Source: Pleodorina starrii
Taxonomy: Eukaryota; Chlorophyta; Chlorophyceae; Chlamydomonadales; Volvocaceae
Reading direction: 5' to 3'
Assembly: GCA_030267565.1 (NCBI GenBank)
Contig: BRXU01000001.1
Span: 5,394,001 to 5,458,000 of the forward strand
Length of the DNA: 64,000 nucleotides
Below, in pieces: positions 23,376 through 35,900 of this stretch. A program made the translations under genes and the position numbers. The first letter of the stretch is position 1. Every line of letters begins with the position of its first letter. The notes under the pieces were generated by a model. That model made no database searches, was not told the DNA's origin, and worked only from the letters and a program-made list of their open reading frames with translations.

Positions 23376-24477
23376 ATGGCAGTATGTAGGAGTGCATACT
23401 TCTTTGCAAACATTACGTGTTGCGTCCTGTGGCTTCAAGCCGCGCTTCTATACCGTAGCACGGCCATGCCCGCACAACCAGCGGCCCACGGCACCGTTTC
23501 CGGGGCGCTTAGACGCGGCGAACGCCTCTTGGGACACGAGCTACAGCCTCAAACCAGCGACGCAGCACTTGCGCTACGGCAATACATCCAACCAAGCGCC
23601 GTGCCGGCGCGGGATAGCTCCCAGGAAGGCCCGACGGCGGAGCACACCGGCGTGCAGATGCAGGCAGGCGGGGAGTGGGTCTGGACACGGCACGATGATT
23701 GGGAGGCTGCCCGCGCGCACGGCCGGCCGGAGGCAGCCGCAGCGGAATTCGGCCCGGGCGGAAGCCGTCGGGTCGGGGCAGCCGAGGAGGAGCAGCCAGC
23801 TGGACCTTCCCTGAGCCCGCGCGCGCTGCCTCTCAGGCGGGAGCGCGTCTTGTCAGCAGACACGTAAGTCCATTGGCTGCGAAAGGGGGTTAGAGAGGGC
23901 GAAGCCGAGCGTCGCCGCCGGCTTGAGGGGCGCCGTAATCGTCCGTGCGCTCGCGTCCTGGGGTGATATCACTGATCGGTGTTTGGTCCCAGAGCGGCGG
24001 GCAGCACGCACCTGGCCGGGAAGCCAGGCCTTCGGTCGCCGCACCGAATCGGAGCGGCAGCGGCCCTGCGGCATTGCACTTTGCACAGGAGCCATGACCT
24101 CATCTGCCGTGGGACCGCTCTGAAGGATCTTGGAAAGGAAAACCTGTCTCGTTCGGCTTTGTGCCATATGCAGGCACGGCATGCCCGCCGATGCACCGCC
24201 ACCGGCACTGCCGCCGGCTTATCCGACGCCCCCGCCGCCTGAGCCCCATCCGGCGCCGTCGCCACCACCACCATCATCCTCGCCGCCACCGCGGCCGCCG
24301 CCAGAGCATGCGCACCCCCCGCCCCCCACCTATCCAGCTTTCCACCCACTTCTTCCGCCGCCCGGGCCTCCATCCCCACAACCGTCGCCTCCGAGTCCGC
24401 CCCCGCATCCGCCCCCGAGGCCTCCGGCGAGCCGCGGCGGCTTCGTTTGCGTCAGCACGGACGACGCGGATGACGGG
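23376..24477 (+). other. Copy 2 signal-peptide exon and N-terminal proline-rich exon
   Basis: Exon 1 (23376-23863) encodes [10 protein letters not shown], a hydrophobic run with Cys, Val, Leu and Trp, then about 130 mostly polar residues. It ends in CAC before GTAAGT, phase 2. Exon 2 starts after CATATGCAG at 24174; the split codon makes Thr and continues into Pro-rich sequence and the Cys-Val-Ser-Thr motif. The exact phase match is the main support for this start. An in-frame TTG at 24130 before exon 2 is not a credible start. Confidence 0.65.
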
Positions 24478-27061
24478 GTGAGTGGATGGCGCGGAGATAT
24501 GGTGGTGCTCCCCGGCGTAACACTGATTTTCCAGGCAAGGGCCCGACGCAGGGCCGACCCCGCAAGACACCCCTCTCAACTGCAACTACAACATCCCGCC
24601 CTTGCCTCATCAGCTGCACGAAGGCCCAGTTGGTCCGCTGGCTCTGCCTTCCCGAGGGGGGCCTGAAGCCCGCTGTAACAGCCACACCAACACCCCCCCA
24701 CGGATTTTTCTGATTTGATACCGTTTACGGGCTCCGGCCTATACGTGGATAACCCCCCGCCCTTGCCGCGTGTGCCCATCAACCCACTCCACAGGGCCAC
24801 TGCCAGGGCCTGGAGTGCGGCGGGCTGTACGTCAACATGATACGGCAGGCGATGGAGAAGGCGCCAAAAGACGCCAACGGGATTATCGCCTATGGGCGCT
24901 TTACCCCAAACACGGTGGGCTGGGCTTTCTTGATCCCCGGTGGGGCGTGTGCGCCATAGCACGACCGGGGATAGATCCCAGGATCCCGTCCTGCAGTGTC
25001 TGCCGACTGGCGGCCCGACAGGGGGTTTCGGAGCGCACGCTGGCGGTTGGGTTCACAGGCCTTCACACGGGTCGAGGTGGTGGGGGCCAGTGTATTCCGC
25101 CCGGATGGCGCCCACCGCCCAACCAAAGCGCCTCACGCTCACGTGGTGGGTCAGGAAAGAGATACCGCAGCGAAGGGACTGAGATGGCGTTAGCGAGCGG
25201 ACTCAGAACCCGGCAATACCTACTCAACGTACCTGTAACCCTACCAAGACCGTATAAACTCAGCGACCGCGCCGCAGCCAGACCAACTAACCCAGGTTAC
25301 TTTGGTGGGTACTGACCTGAGCAGTGGAAGCAACGGAAGCAGTAGGACGCACAAAGGTTGCTCAGCGTCAGTTGCGGCTCGTGGTAAAATTGTCCTGTGT
25401 GCCCGCTGCCGTACAGTATGCGCGGACCTCGTTCGAAGGCTGGGTCACCGCCGCGGGCTACAGCACCTCCATCATCACCTACGCGACCATCCCCTTGGCC
25501 GTATACTATTACAATCTCAGCTCGTACAAGCTGATGTACGTGCCTTCCGACCACGTAAACACCGTTGGAGGCATTGACGGCGTGATAAATGCCGCGCTGA
25601 TCCTCATCAAGGACAAGATATTCGACTTCATCAACGTGCGAGGTGCGAGGGCTTGGAGGGCCTGGGGGGATTGCGAGGGCCTGAATCAAATTGGTACATG
25701 TGTGTCCAGACCCTTGGGACAGGGTTGAGCCGGCGGCCCAGTGCACGAGCTGCATGCAGGCTGCTATCGCCGAGCGTTCATACAGCCCAGGAAGACCTTT
25801 CCCTCAGACCTCAGCGTCACCGTCCGCCGCTGACCGTTCGCCTCTCCCGCCATGGCCGGCCATCTCGCGCTGTCCTTACGGATGAACGAACCGCCCATGT
25901 CAAGCCGTCCGTCAGCTTTGCTGCTTACCAAAGTTAAGCTGAGAGCTCCGTCCTGTGTCGTCCGTCCGCGCCGCGCCGCGTCCGGATGGTCCCCTTTCCG
26001 TACGCCGGTACGACAGGCGGCTCGATGATCGTACTCGCCCAGGGTGCGCTGAGCAACCCTTACGGCTTCCTGCCGCTGCCCATGGCCTTTGTCCCGGACG
26101 ACTTCCGAGACGTGACTGTCACCGGCGAGATGAAGCTGTACTCGCCCACCTCTAACAACGAGTGAGTTTTGCAGTTGGGACGACGTACGACATTGGCGTA
26201 CGGCTTCCAACGGTGAATTTGGGGAGCGATAGGAGTTCTGCCCGGTCCGCGGGGCTCGACACACGGCCCGTCGTCGACAGCGTCCAATCGTATGAACCCA
26301 ACCGGAAACGGAATCGGTCGCTCTAGTTGTGGCCATGCCACCCCGCATGTCCTCACCGCCCCTCACTTGCATAACCCTATCCGCCGCCCTTCGCCGCTTC
26401 ACCAGCAACCAAGCCACACGCATCTCCCCAACATGCATCTTCTCTGCCCTGTCGTCCTTCGCCGCGGCTCTCATTTACTCCCCCCCCGTAACCCTGCTGA
26501 CATCTGATCCCGAAACCTGTCTGCTCGATGTTATGTTCCCGTGTACAGCAACCTGGACCACGACTACTGGCACGGCTACTTCACTGGGCCCGTCGACTGG
26601 AACGGCATGCGGGTGGTGGTGTACCAAACAGGCTACTGCCCGGTGCCCTTTGGGCCCAACCAAAACTGCCGCGCAACGGGTGCGTCTGGGATGCCTGTAG
26701 ATGGCTGGGGATACTGTGCCGTGTTTAGAATTTCGGGCTGAATGGTGTGTGCCGCTGCTGAGTGGCGCCTGACAGCCAGGCAGCTCGCCTGCTTGGGCTG
26801 TCGTACCCTGTTATACTGCTGATGGGTGCGCTGGCGTGTTGTTGTCCACTCCCGGCTGCGGTGCTCGCGCCTCTACGGTGTCCCTGCTGCTCGCCCCTAC
26901 GGTACCTCCGGGCCGCAGTCTTGTGCAATGTGAACACGGTGCTCACGTACGAGAACTGCTGGGACAGCCGCGACAACAACGGAGACAGCCGAGTGGACAA
27001 GGACGACCCCGCCTGCTGGCGCTGCGGCGACGGTGTGGTGGATCCAAACGAGGAGTGCGAT

Positions 27062-27093
<32 letters not shown>

Positions 27094-29889
27094 GGCCATC
27101 TGTGAGCTTCAGGACCTGCCGCCACCGTCGCCAGCCAACCCGCCGTCGCCGCCGTCGCCGCCACCGCTGCCGCCGCCGCCGCCGCCCAGCCCTCCCCCCC
27201 CCTGGCCGCCGCCCTCACCGCCTCCCTCGCCACCAAGCCCGCCGGAGCCCAGTCCCCCGCCGTCACCGCCTCCGTCGCCATCGCCGCCGCCGCCGCGGCC
27301 CCCAAGTCCACCGACGCCGAGCCCGCCGCCGTCGCCATCGCCGCCGCCCCCACCACCGTTACCTCCCGTCCCGCCCCGTCCCAGCCCGCCTCCACTCCCA
27401 CCACCTCCGCTTCTGCCACCGTCACCTCCAGCCCTGCCGCCACCGGTCTTACCACCGCCAGCGGCACCGCCGCCGCCGTCACCATCACCACCGCCACCAG
27501 CTGCACCGCCGCTACCATCACCACCGTCACCTCCTCCAGCGGCACCGCCGCCGCCGTCACCATCGGCCCCGCCACCAGCTGCACCGCCGCCGCTGCCACC
27601 ACCTTCCCCGCACGACGCGCCATCACCACCATTACCGCCACCGGTAACACCATCACCGCCTACGCCACCTTCACCACCGCCCGCTCCACCATCACTGCCG
27701 TCGACCTCGCCCTCGCTCTCCCCACAGTTGGCCCCACCGCCGTCGCGGCCTCCCCCCTCTCCACCAGCGCACATCGGTGGCTATGCGTGTGTCTCCACCC
27801 ACGAATTCGACAGCCCGGTGAGGCAACTAGGGGGGTCCCTGATCGCATCCAGAGATTCCAGTTTCCACATGTCGCAGCCTAGGAGTTGACAGTGGGGAAA
27901 GCCTCGTTCCGGCGGCCCTTCCCCGTTTGGTCGCTGATCGCTTCCCTTCCTCTAAGCTACACGGATCATTCTGCCCCACGGGTCTGCCGTCCGGGGGCAC
28001 GCACACATACCGTATGCGCACGGTAGCCCCAGGACCCTTTCCGGGGCATCAACCAGGGGCAGCGGCGAGAAGGTCCGCTCAGCCAGCCACTCTCCGCCCA
28101 TCCACAACATCAGCCACCATGGGAAGGGCTTTTGATGGCCGAGTGCTGACGCCCTGCTATGGACCGCCCCACCCACCCCATCAAATGGTGGGCAAACTGC
28201 ACGCAGGCCCACTGCCAGAGCCCCTCCGCCTGCGGCGGCCTGATGGTCGACCTGTTCGCAAAGGCGCTGGCGGCAGCACCCACGGATGCATCGGAGGGCA
28301 TCCTGGCATTTGGCGAGTTCGCTGCACCCTCGGTGCGTGTGCATGCGTGTGTATGCAGCTGTTGTGGCCCTCCCCACACCGCCGCATCGCCTCATCGTCT
28401 CGTCGCTGCCGCCTGCCTCATATCTGCCGTTCAGGCCGCCCGGACGTCCCTGGAGGGTTGGGTCATCGCCGCAGGGCACGACACCTCCATCATCACATAT
28501 GCGACGGATCCTGATGCTGTACAATCGTACAACCTCAGCTCGTACAAGATGCTGTACGTGCCCTCCAACGCTGCCCTCACAGACGGCGGCCTGACTCGCG
28601 CCATGAGCTCCGCGCTCCTCAGCCTCTGGGACCAGATAGAACATTTCCTCAATGAGCGAGGTAGGTGTGGCCGGCGCGGGAGATGCTGGTTGGGGCCGTA
28701 CTTGCATGCCTGGAGACATGGCACGTGCACCTACCTAACGCATGACGCTCAGGCGGGGCTAGATCTCGCCGTGCAGTACGACACGCAGGTCCATTCGTAC
28801 CATCCGCATGTCGTACATCGTATACCGGCATCATAAAGCCCCCGCCCGGTGCATGCAGGCGGGTCGATGCTGGTCCTGAATCAGGTACGGATGGGCAGTA
28901 CGGAGCCGTACGGCTTCCTGCCGGCGCGCCTGGAGCTGCTGGAGGTTGAGGTGTACGACGTGAGCGCTACGGAGGAGATGCGGCTGTTCTCGCCGCGTAC
29001 CTCCGGCAGGTATGTTGAGATAGAGCGGGCGTGGTGAGGACGTGACGTGCGCTTAAAAGGTAACTACCACCAGCATGATTTGTTTACTGGTACGGCACCA
29101 TCAGTACAAGTGGTGTAAGCAGCTGTTAGCTGTTTGGACAAAACCAGGGCCCAGAGGTGGCTGCGTGCTGGAAGGTTCGAAGGTGTCAATTCACCGGAAT
29201 GATAAGGGACATCTTGCCGCACCAGGCGCGCCTACAGTACCCGTACTCGTCACGTTTGTTCCTTTTCGTGGCTGAACCACACACAGACACGCGGCCGAAC
29301 TCCGCCCTGCCCCTTCCCTCCCTCATGTCCCCCGCTCCCTGGTCCGCAGCAACTTGGACCCCGGCAGCCCCCTGCACGGCGTCTTCACGGGCCCTATGGG
29401 CTGGGGTGGCCTCACCGCTGTGGTCTACCGGGCCGACCACTGCCCCGTGCCCAACGGCCCCGTGCAGGACTGCCAAGCCACACGTGAGAACTGGGGGCGC
29501 GTGGGGGCGGGGGGGACGGAGAAGCGCAGGGGCGCAGAGCCGCAGGGCCGGGGGGCCAGGGTCCAGCGGACATGGCCTCATCTGCCCTCATGTGCGCTCG
29601 GAGGGATCCGTCCGCTTCGACGCCACACAGCACCGCACCACACCGCGTTTACTTTCCTGCCCCCTCCCCTGCCCCGTCCCTGCCTTTCTTGACGGCCGAC
29701 CCTCAACCCAACCCCCCCCCCCGATCGATTCCGGAACGCACCGCAGTGCTGTGCACCGCCAAGGCCGTACCAACCGCGGAGGACTGTACAGACCTGTACG
29801 ACAACGATCTGGACGGGGCAACCGACAAGGCCGACCCGGACTGCTGGCGCTGCGGCGACCGTGTGGTGGAACCAAATGAGGAGTGCGAT

Positions 29890-29921
<32 letters not shown>

Positions 29922-32900
29922 GGCCATCTGCCGGAGGGAGCTGCCACCACCGGCAGCGCCAAGCCCACAGCCGCCGAGCCCGGCGCCACCCTCCTCTCAA
30001 CCTTCCGAGCCGCCGCCTGCGCCGCCGTGGGAACCGCATGCGTCGCCACCCCCCCCGTTGCCGCCGTCGCCTTTACTGGCTGTACCGCCCCGGCCGTCGC
30101 CGCCGCCGTCACTGCCGCCGGCTGCGCCGTTGCCGACATTACCACCGCCTGCAGTACCACCGCCACCTTCACCGTCACCACCACCGCCAGCGGTGCCGCC
30201 ACCACCATCACCACCGTTACCATCGCCATCTACACCGTCGCTGCCTCACCCGCTGCCCGAGCTGCCAACCGAGTCCCCCGCTCCGAGCTTGGATTACAAC
30301 TACCTCACCGCCTCGGCCCGCTTCAAGGTCAGCTGCACGGCTGATAAGTGCTAACACGTACTTAAGCCACAGCTGGCCAGCCGCGGCCTCTAACACCTGG
30401 CTGAGGCAGGCGAATGATGGCGCGGGCCAACACCCGTGCAGCCGAGTGCCTTTGTCGGGCAACTTGGTTCCGTGCGGTCCAGCTCGGCCTTTGGGTGTTT
30501 TGTTTGCACGAGTGCTCAAGAGACATCCCGCCCTCACTAACGTTTCTTTGACTTTGCTAGAATGCCGGCAGCCAGGCCTCCGCAAATATCCAGGAGAAAG
30601 AGGGTGTCGGGCGTGCATTGACGGCCCGCTGTCGTACACACTGCCGTACGCAGGGAGATTCGCCGTACGCCAGCTGTGGCGCCGAGGCGCAGGGCGGTCT
30701 GATATCCATGTTGGCAGTGCTGCTCACTCTGCCACCACAAAACATCTCCACCGCCTGTGCATCCGAAACAAGCAGCAACAGCAGCAGCAGCAGCGGAGGT
30801 GGCGGTCGGCGGCGGCGACTGCATCAGGCGCCGGTGAGTCGTACCGCGATATTTTATCGAATCCATGCTTCATGTACGTTAACTGACATGCGCATTCACC
30901 CGTTCTCACACGCGGCCTGGAGAGTGGGTCTGGGCGGAGGGACTGGGATGGAAAGGTTCGGTGGGCCATCGGCGGGTTTGGTGACCGCCATCCGTAGTCG
31001 CAGCACCGCCGGCGCTCCACCCCGCCCCCGCCCTCTCTCCGTCCCTCCCTCCCTCTGATGATGCCCACACGGCTTGTCCCCTCCCTCTCTCCCTCCACCT
31101 CCAACTCCCCCCCTCCCTCCCTAACTCCCCCCTGCAGGAGTGCTCCACTTCCCGAGTTCGTTACAACATCACATTCAAGGTGGCTGGCTGTCTGGGTGGC
31201 TGGTTCGCTGGGTGGCTGGGTGGCTGGCTGTCTGGGTGGCTGGGTGGCTGGGTGGCTGGGTGGCTGGCTGTCTGGGTGGCTGGGTGGCTGGGTGGCTGGC
31301 TGACTGGCTGTCTGGGTGGCTGGGTGGCTGGGTGGCTGGGTGGCTGGCTGACTGGCTGTCTGGGTGGCTGGGTGGCTGGGTGGCTGGCTGTCTGGGTGGC
31401 TGGGTGGCTGGGTGGCTGGCTGACTGGCTGTCTGGGTGGCTGGGTGGCTGGGTGGCTGGCTGTCTGGGTGGCTGGGTGGCTGGGTGGACTGGTGATCGAC
31501 CCGCCGTGGCGGCTGCGGCTGTCGGGGCTGCGGCTGCGCCAGTCAATACTGCGGCAGGGAATTCGCAGCAGGATAGATAACCCCTTTCCCCCTCATCTGC
31601 CCCTACACGCAGGTGGACCCCAGCCGGCCCATGACGTCCTTCAAAGCCGCGGTGTACGACGCTCTGTCCAACGGTGGCATAGAGGGCGTGTGCCCCCTGG
31701 GGCTGCTGACCGGGGACTGGGCAGTCACGGGCAGCGTGGTGAGTGTATGTGGGTGCCCCAAGGTGCATGGGAGTGCATGTGGACGCATGTGGGGATGTGG
31801 GTAGCAGTCGTTTCAGGTGGGGGCGGCGCTCAATCAGCGGCACATGCCGCTCCTGGCCGGTGTCGGTGCGTATGGTTTGCGAGGAGCAGCCCGAAGTGTG
31901 GGAGCAGCCCGACGTGTGGGAGCAGCCCGACGTGTTCAAGAGGTCGCGTCGCCGTCCACGTCCTCTCCGCGTCTCCTAATGCGGCACCCTACAAACCTGC
32001 CGGTACAAAACAATCAAACGTGCTTCCAGTGCGGGTTGTTCCCAAGCTTGAAGCGCCGCTGCCAACCGTGGCGGACGTGCGACGTCTCTCGCACAGCTGC
32101 ACGGCAAGGACGCTGGCCCGCCAACTATCGCAGCGCCCCCACAAACGTCACCGATGCATGCGCGAGTCGCTCGGTCGGCCCCCGGCCCCCGGCCCCGACC
32201 CCGGCCTCGTTTCAACTGCCGGTTCACTCTGTGCACCTCCACGTTTTCCATCCCTGCAGAGCCGCGGTGCGGGGTCGCCCCAGGGCGCCATTGCGGACTG
32301 CCGGGTGGCGGCGGCAGCGGCGGCCAGCGGCGGCGGCGGCGGCGGTGCGGGATGCCCGCCTGTGTCGTACCCCGTCGAATGGCTGGCTGCCGTTCCACCG
32401 CCCGGCGGCGCGGCGACCAAGAAGTCCGGTTTTCCGTTGCTGTTGGTCGTTGCTGTGGTGGTCAGCTGCGTGTTTTTGTGCGCAGTGTGTGTGCTGGCAG
32501 CAGCGCTGTACCGGAGGAGGAAGGTGGGTACCCCGCTGCGGCGTGCGGCAAGCAAATCATTAAAACCCATTACGGCGCCGCGCAGCCATATACGTACACC
32601 ATTGCGTATGATTACAGTTGTGTAGGTATGCACACGCGTATGCCCAGCTTCCTTACTGAAGAATGTCATTCTCCCTGCGCACCTGCCCAAATCCCCGTCC
32701 CCCTTTCTACACAGAAGAAAAAAGAAGAACAGCAAGACGCATCCGGTGACCTGCAGCCGCTGCCGCCAGTCAAAACCGCCGCCGGCGGGGAGGGCTCCGC
32801 CCACGGCAAAGGACCCACCGACGGCCCCACTGTAACACCAACAGCAACTGATTGTGCCCTGGCAAAGGACCTGATGTCACTCAGCGGCTCCGTCCAACAA

Positions 32901-35900
32901 GACACCCCGCTCTTCACCGGCAGCGGCAACGCTTTTGTGCTGGCCCTCGAATCCGCAGGAGCAGCGGCAGCAGCGGCAGCAGCAGTAGCCGCCGCCGAGC
33001 AGCCCGCCGCCGCTGCGGCCCCAATCGCCTCCGGCGCCGGCGCCGGCAGCGGCAGCGTCCTTCTCGCCGCTCAAGCAAGCTTCCGAATCGGCTCCGGAAC
33101 CGCTTCCCGAATCGACTCCGGAGCGGGGACGAGCCCAAGGCTAGCTGCGCAGGCGAGTGGTGTGTCCGGAAGCGGCATCAGTGTCACCGGCGCCAGGTCG
33201 GCCACGGGCGACGTCTCGGGGTCCGCCTCAGGCACCGCCACTGGCGCAGCTGCAGCTGCTGGAGCGCTCAGGTCTGGCGTCAGCAGATTGCGGATGAGCT
33301 CCGCCTTGAGGCGGCCGTCGCTGCTGCCAGCCGCCGACCCCACCGACCGTGTTGGTGTTGGTGTTGGGGCCGGGGCGGGCGTTGGTGTTGGTGTTGGGGC
33401 CGGGGCGGGCGCCATGCTGCCGCTATCGCCCGCTGCTGGCCGCGGCGGCAATGGGAGCGGCTCCTTCACGGCGGTGTCGCCCTCGGCGGCGCAAGCGGCT
33501 CTGTCCGGGTCGGAGCCTGGGGCCGCGGCGACCATCATCCCGGGCGCCTGCCACCGGGAATCTCAGGAGGGCCCTGACAGGGGGACAGAGGCCGCTGAGG
33601 CGGCGGCGCGACTGCTCGACAGCGACGGCTTGGCGCCCTTTGCTGAGGTGAGGCGGCGTCCACGGCGCACCTTGACTCCTGGGCACCCAGAGAAGCCGTT
33701 GGCATAGACTCCCATGGGCGCTGTGAACCCATTGGCATGGACTGAAGGGACCTAAGGGGATGCCGGGAACTCTCGGGTCCAGGCCAGAGGGCTCACATGG
33801 CATGAACTCGAGGCGTCCTCACCAATTGATGTGCACGCGTCTATACACACGCTTGTAAGCACACTGCTGCGTCTCTTTACTCTCCACACCCCTCCCACCT
33901 TTCTGCACCCCATGCGATCGCTTCAGGTCCAATCCTTCACGACCCTCCTGGCCCCTCATGCCCATCCGCGCGCCTCCACGCCCTCTCCGGCCGTCCATGC
34001 GCCGCAGGGAGTCCAGCGCAGCGCGCAATCCAACACCGGTCACGCCGCACTGCTCGTGCGGAGCACCGACCCACGGGTCAGCGCCGCCCGGTCGATCCAG
34101 ACGCTCACAGTGATTGTAAGTCGAGCACCGGACAGCTGGACGCGTGCTGTTGGGGTTACTTTTTGCACTATCGGGTCCGTGTGACAGTGTTGCGGTTGCG
34201 GTATGACGGTGGCGGCAAACGAGCAGCACTTTCAGAACTAGCCTGCTCATCATGCAAGTCGTTGCCCGGATGTATGGTGGTCCCGTCCCTCTTAGGCCCT
34301 GGCCATCTCTCCCTTTTGGATGCTGGTGATACCCAACAGGACGCTTCTCCCACTCAGCTGCCAGTCCTCAGCGCGGCCTTCATCGATGCTGCCGCCATCA
34401 TCGAGGCTGCCGCGGCGGCGGCGGCATCCAGAGGTGTTCCAACAGCAGCCGCAGCAGAAACCGGTGCTGCAGTGCCCACACTCGCCGGCGACGGTGCTGG
34501 AGGAGGAGGTGCCACCGCTGGCGGAGTCGATTTTCCACGGTTCGCAACGGTCCAAGCCGTCCCCACCATCAACGTGGCGCCCGCAACACACACGATAGCT
34601 CCGAAGCCAGCTCGCGCGAAGCATGCGGTGTTCCACAAACCCAACGCCGCGTCCCTGCCTGGCCGCGACGCGGCGGCTTCAGGGCTGGACGCCGGCGGCG
34701 GCGCGTCGGCGCCTTGGGCGGGGATCAGCCGGGAACGAAGCTCGGCTAGCGGCCGCAGCGCCTCCGATTCCTCAAAGGTGATGTCGGCGCTGGGCGCTGA
34801 GGCCGCAGCCGCAGCCACTGCAGGCAACACATTCACGGCGTGTGTGGTGGGGCAGAAGGACAGCGCTGACAGGGCGGGAGGTGACGGCGGCGGCGGCGAC
34901 GTCACAGGCCCGCTCCCCTCCCCAGCCGGGTCGCTCTCGGCCCGTAGCCCTGGGCTTACAATCGGCTCCGGAGCCGGAAACGAAACAGGATCCGGCGAGG
35001 ACGCTGCAACCAGCGGCCAAATGCAGGCGCACAGAGCAGCGGGAGCGCATCCGGGAAGTGGGACAGGTGCGACAGGCGGGTTGGACCCGGCGGCGGCCGG
35101 GGCAGCGGAGACGACGGAAGAGGCGGAAGAGGAGGACCTGGCGCTGGCGGCCAAGGGGGCCCACAGGCCAGCCCGTCGGACGACGTGGAAGCGCCAGGGG
35201 GGCGGAGCATCCGGCGCAGATGTCGACGTGGAGGAGGCGGGCGGCCTGGACGGCGGTGACGACCCGCCCCGCGGGTTACGCGGCCCCGGGGTGCATTTCA
35301 AGCGGCCGGACGGGAAGGAGGTCGGATGGGATGGACCGGAGGCGGGCCAGCCAGAGGCGGCGGCTTCAGCCTGTGGCGCTACCCGGAACGCGCTGCCATT
35401 CAACGGCCGACCCTTCCAACGGTCGGTTGGGGTGCGGCGCGGTTGTTACGTTATTGTTGTTACGGTTGGCCCCAGACCCCTGGGAAGGGCGCGGTGTGGT
35501 GTGGCGGGGCGGGGCGGGGCGCCCACGGGTCGGTAGTACAAAGCGCTGTGGCCGGAGTGTAATTAATGCAGGTTGTAGCATCAACCCGGGGGGAAGGGGC
35601 GCAGGGGGCTGCTGCAACGTGCAATCGGCTAGGAGGCCATCGGTTGGGTTGGTTGAATCGGTTGGCGCAACCGCGTGCGCGCGTGCCTTGAACCCCTGGC
35701 ACGTTCATCCCCTGACGTGCACATTACGAAGTACCGCATTCCCCATGGTTCCGACCTTGCTTCTGTTGCTGCTCCCCAGGCCCGGCATGGGCGACCATGG
35801 CGGCGCGCCTGATGATCAAGGGGAGGCAGCAGTAGCAGCATCAGCCTCGATGGCGGCGGCTGGCGCCGCGGGCTTGCGGAGCCGGCAGCTGCTGTTTGCT

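Noticed and set aside
31140..31939. Trp-Leu-Gly-Gly-Trp-Val frames (+) and Pro-Ser-His-Pro frames (-) across the copy 2 minisatellite
   Set aside because: Simple translation of the repeat. The frames cross a donor and acceptor supported by copy 1.
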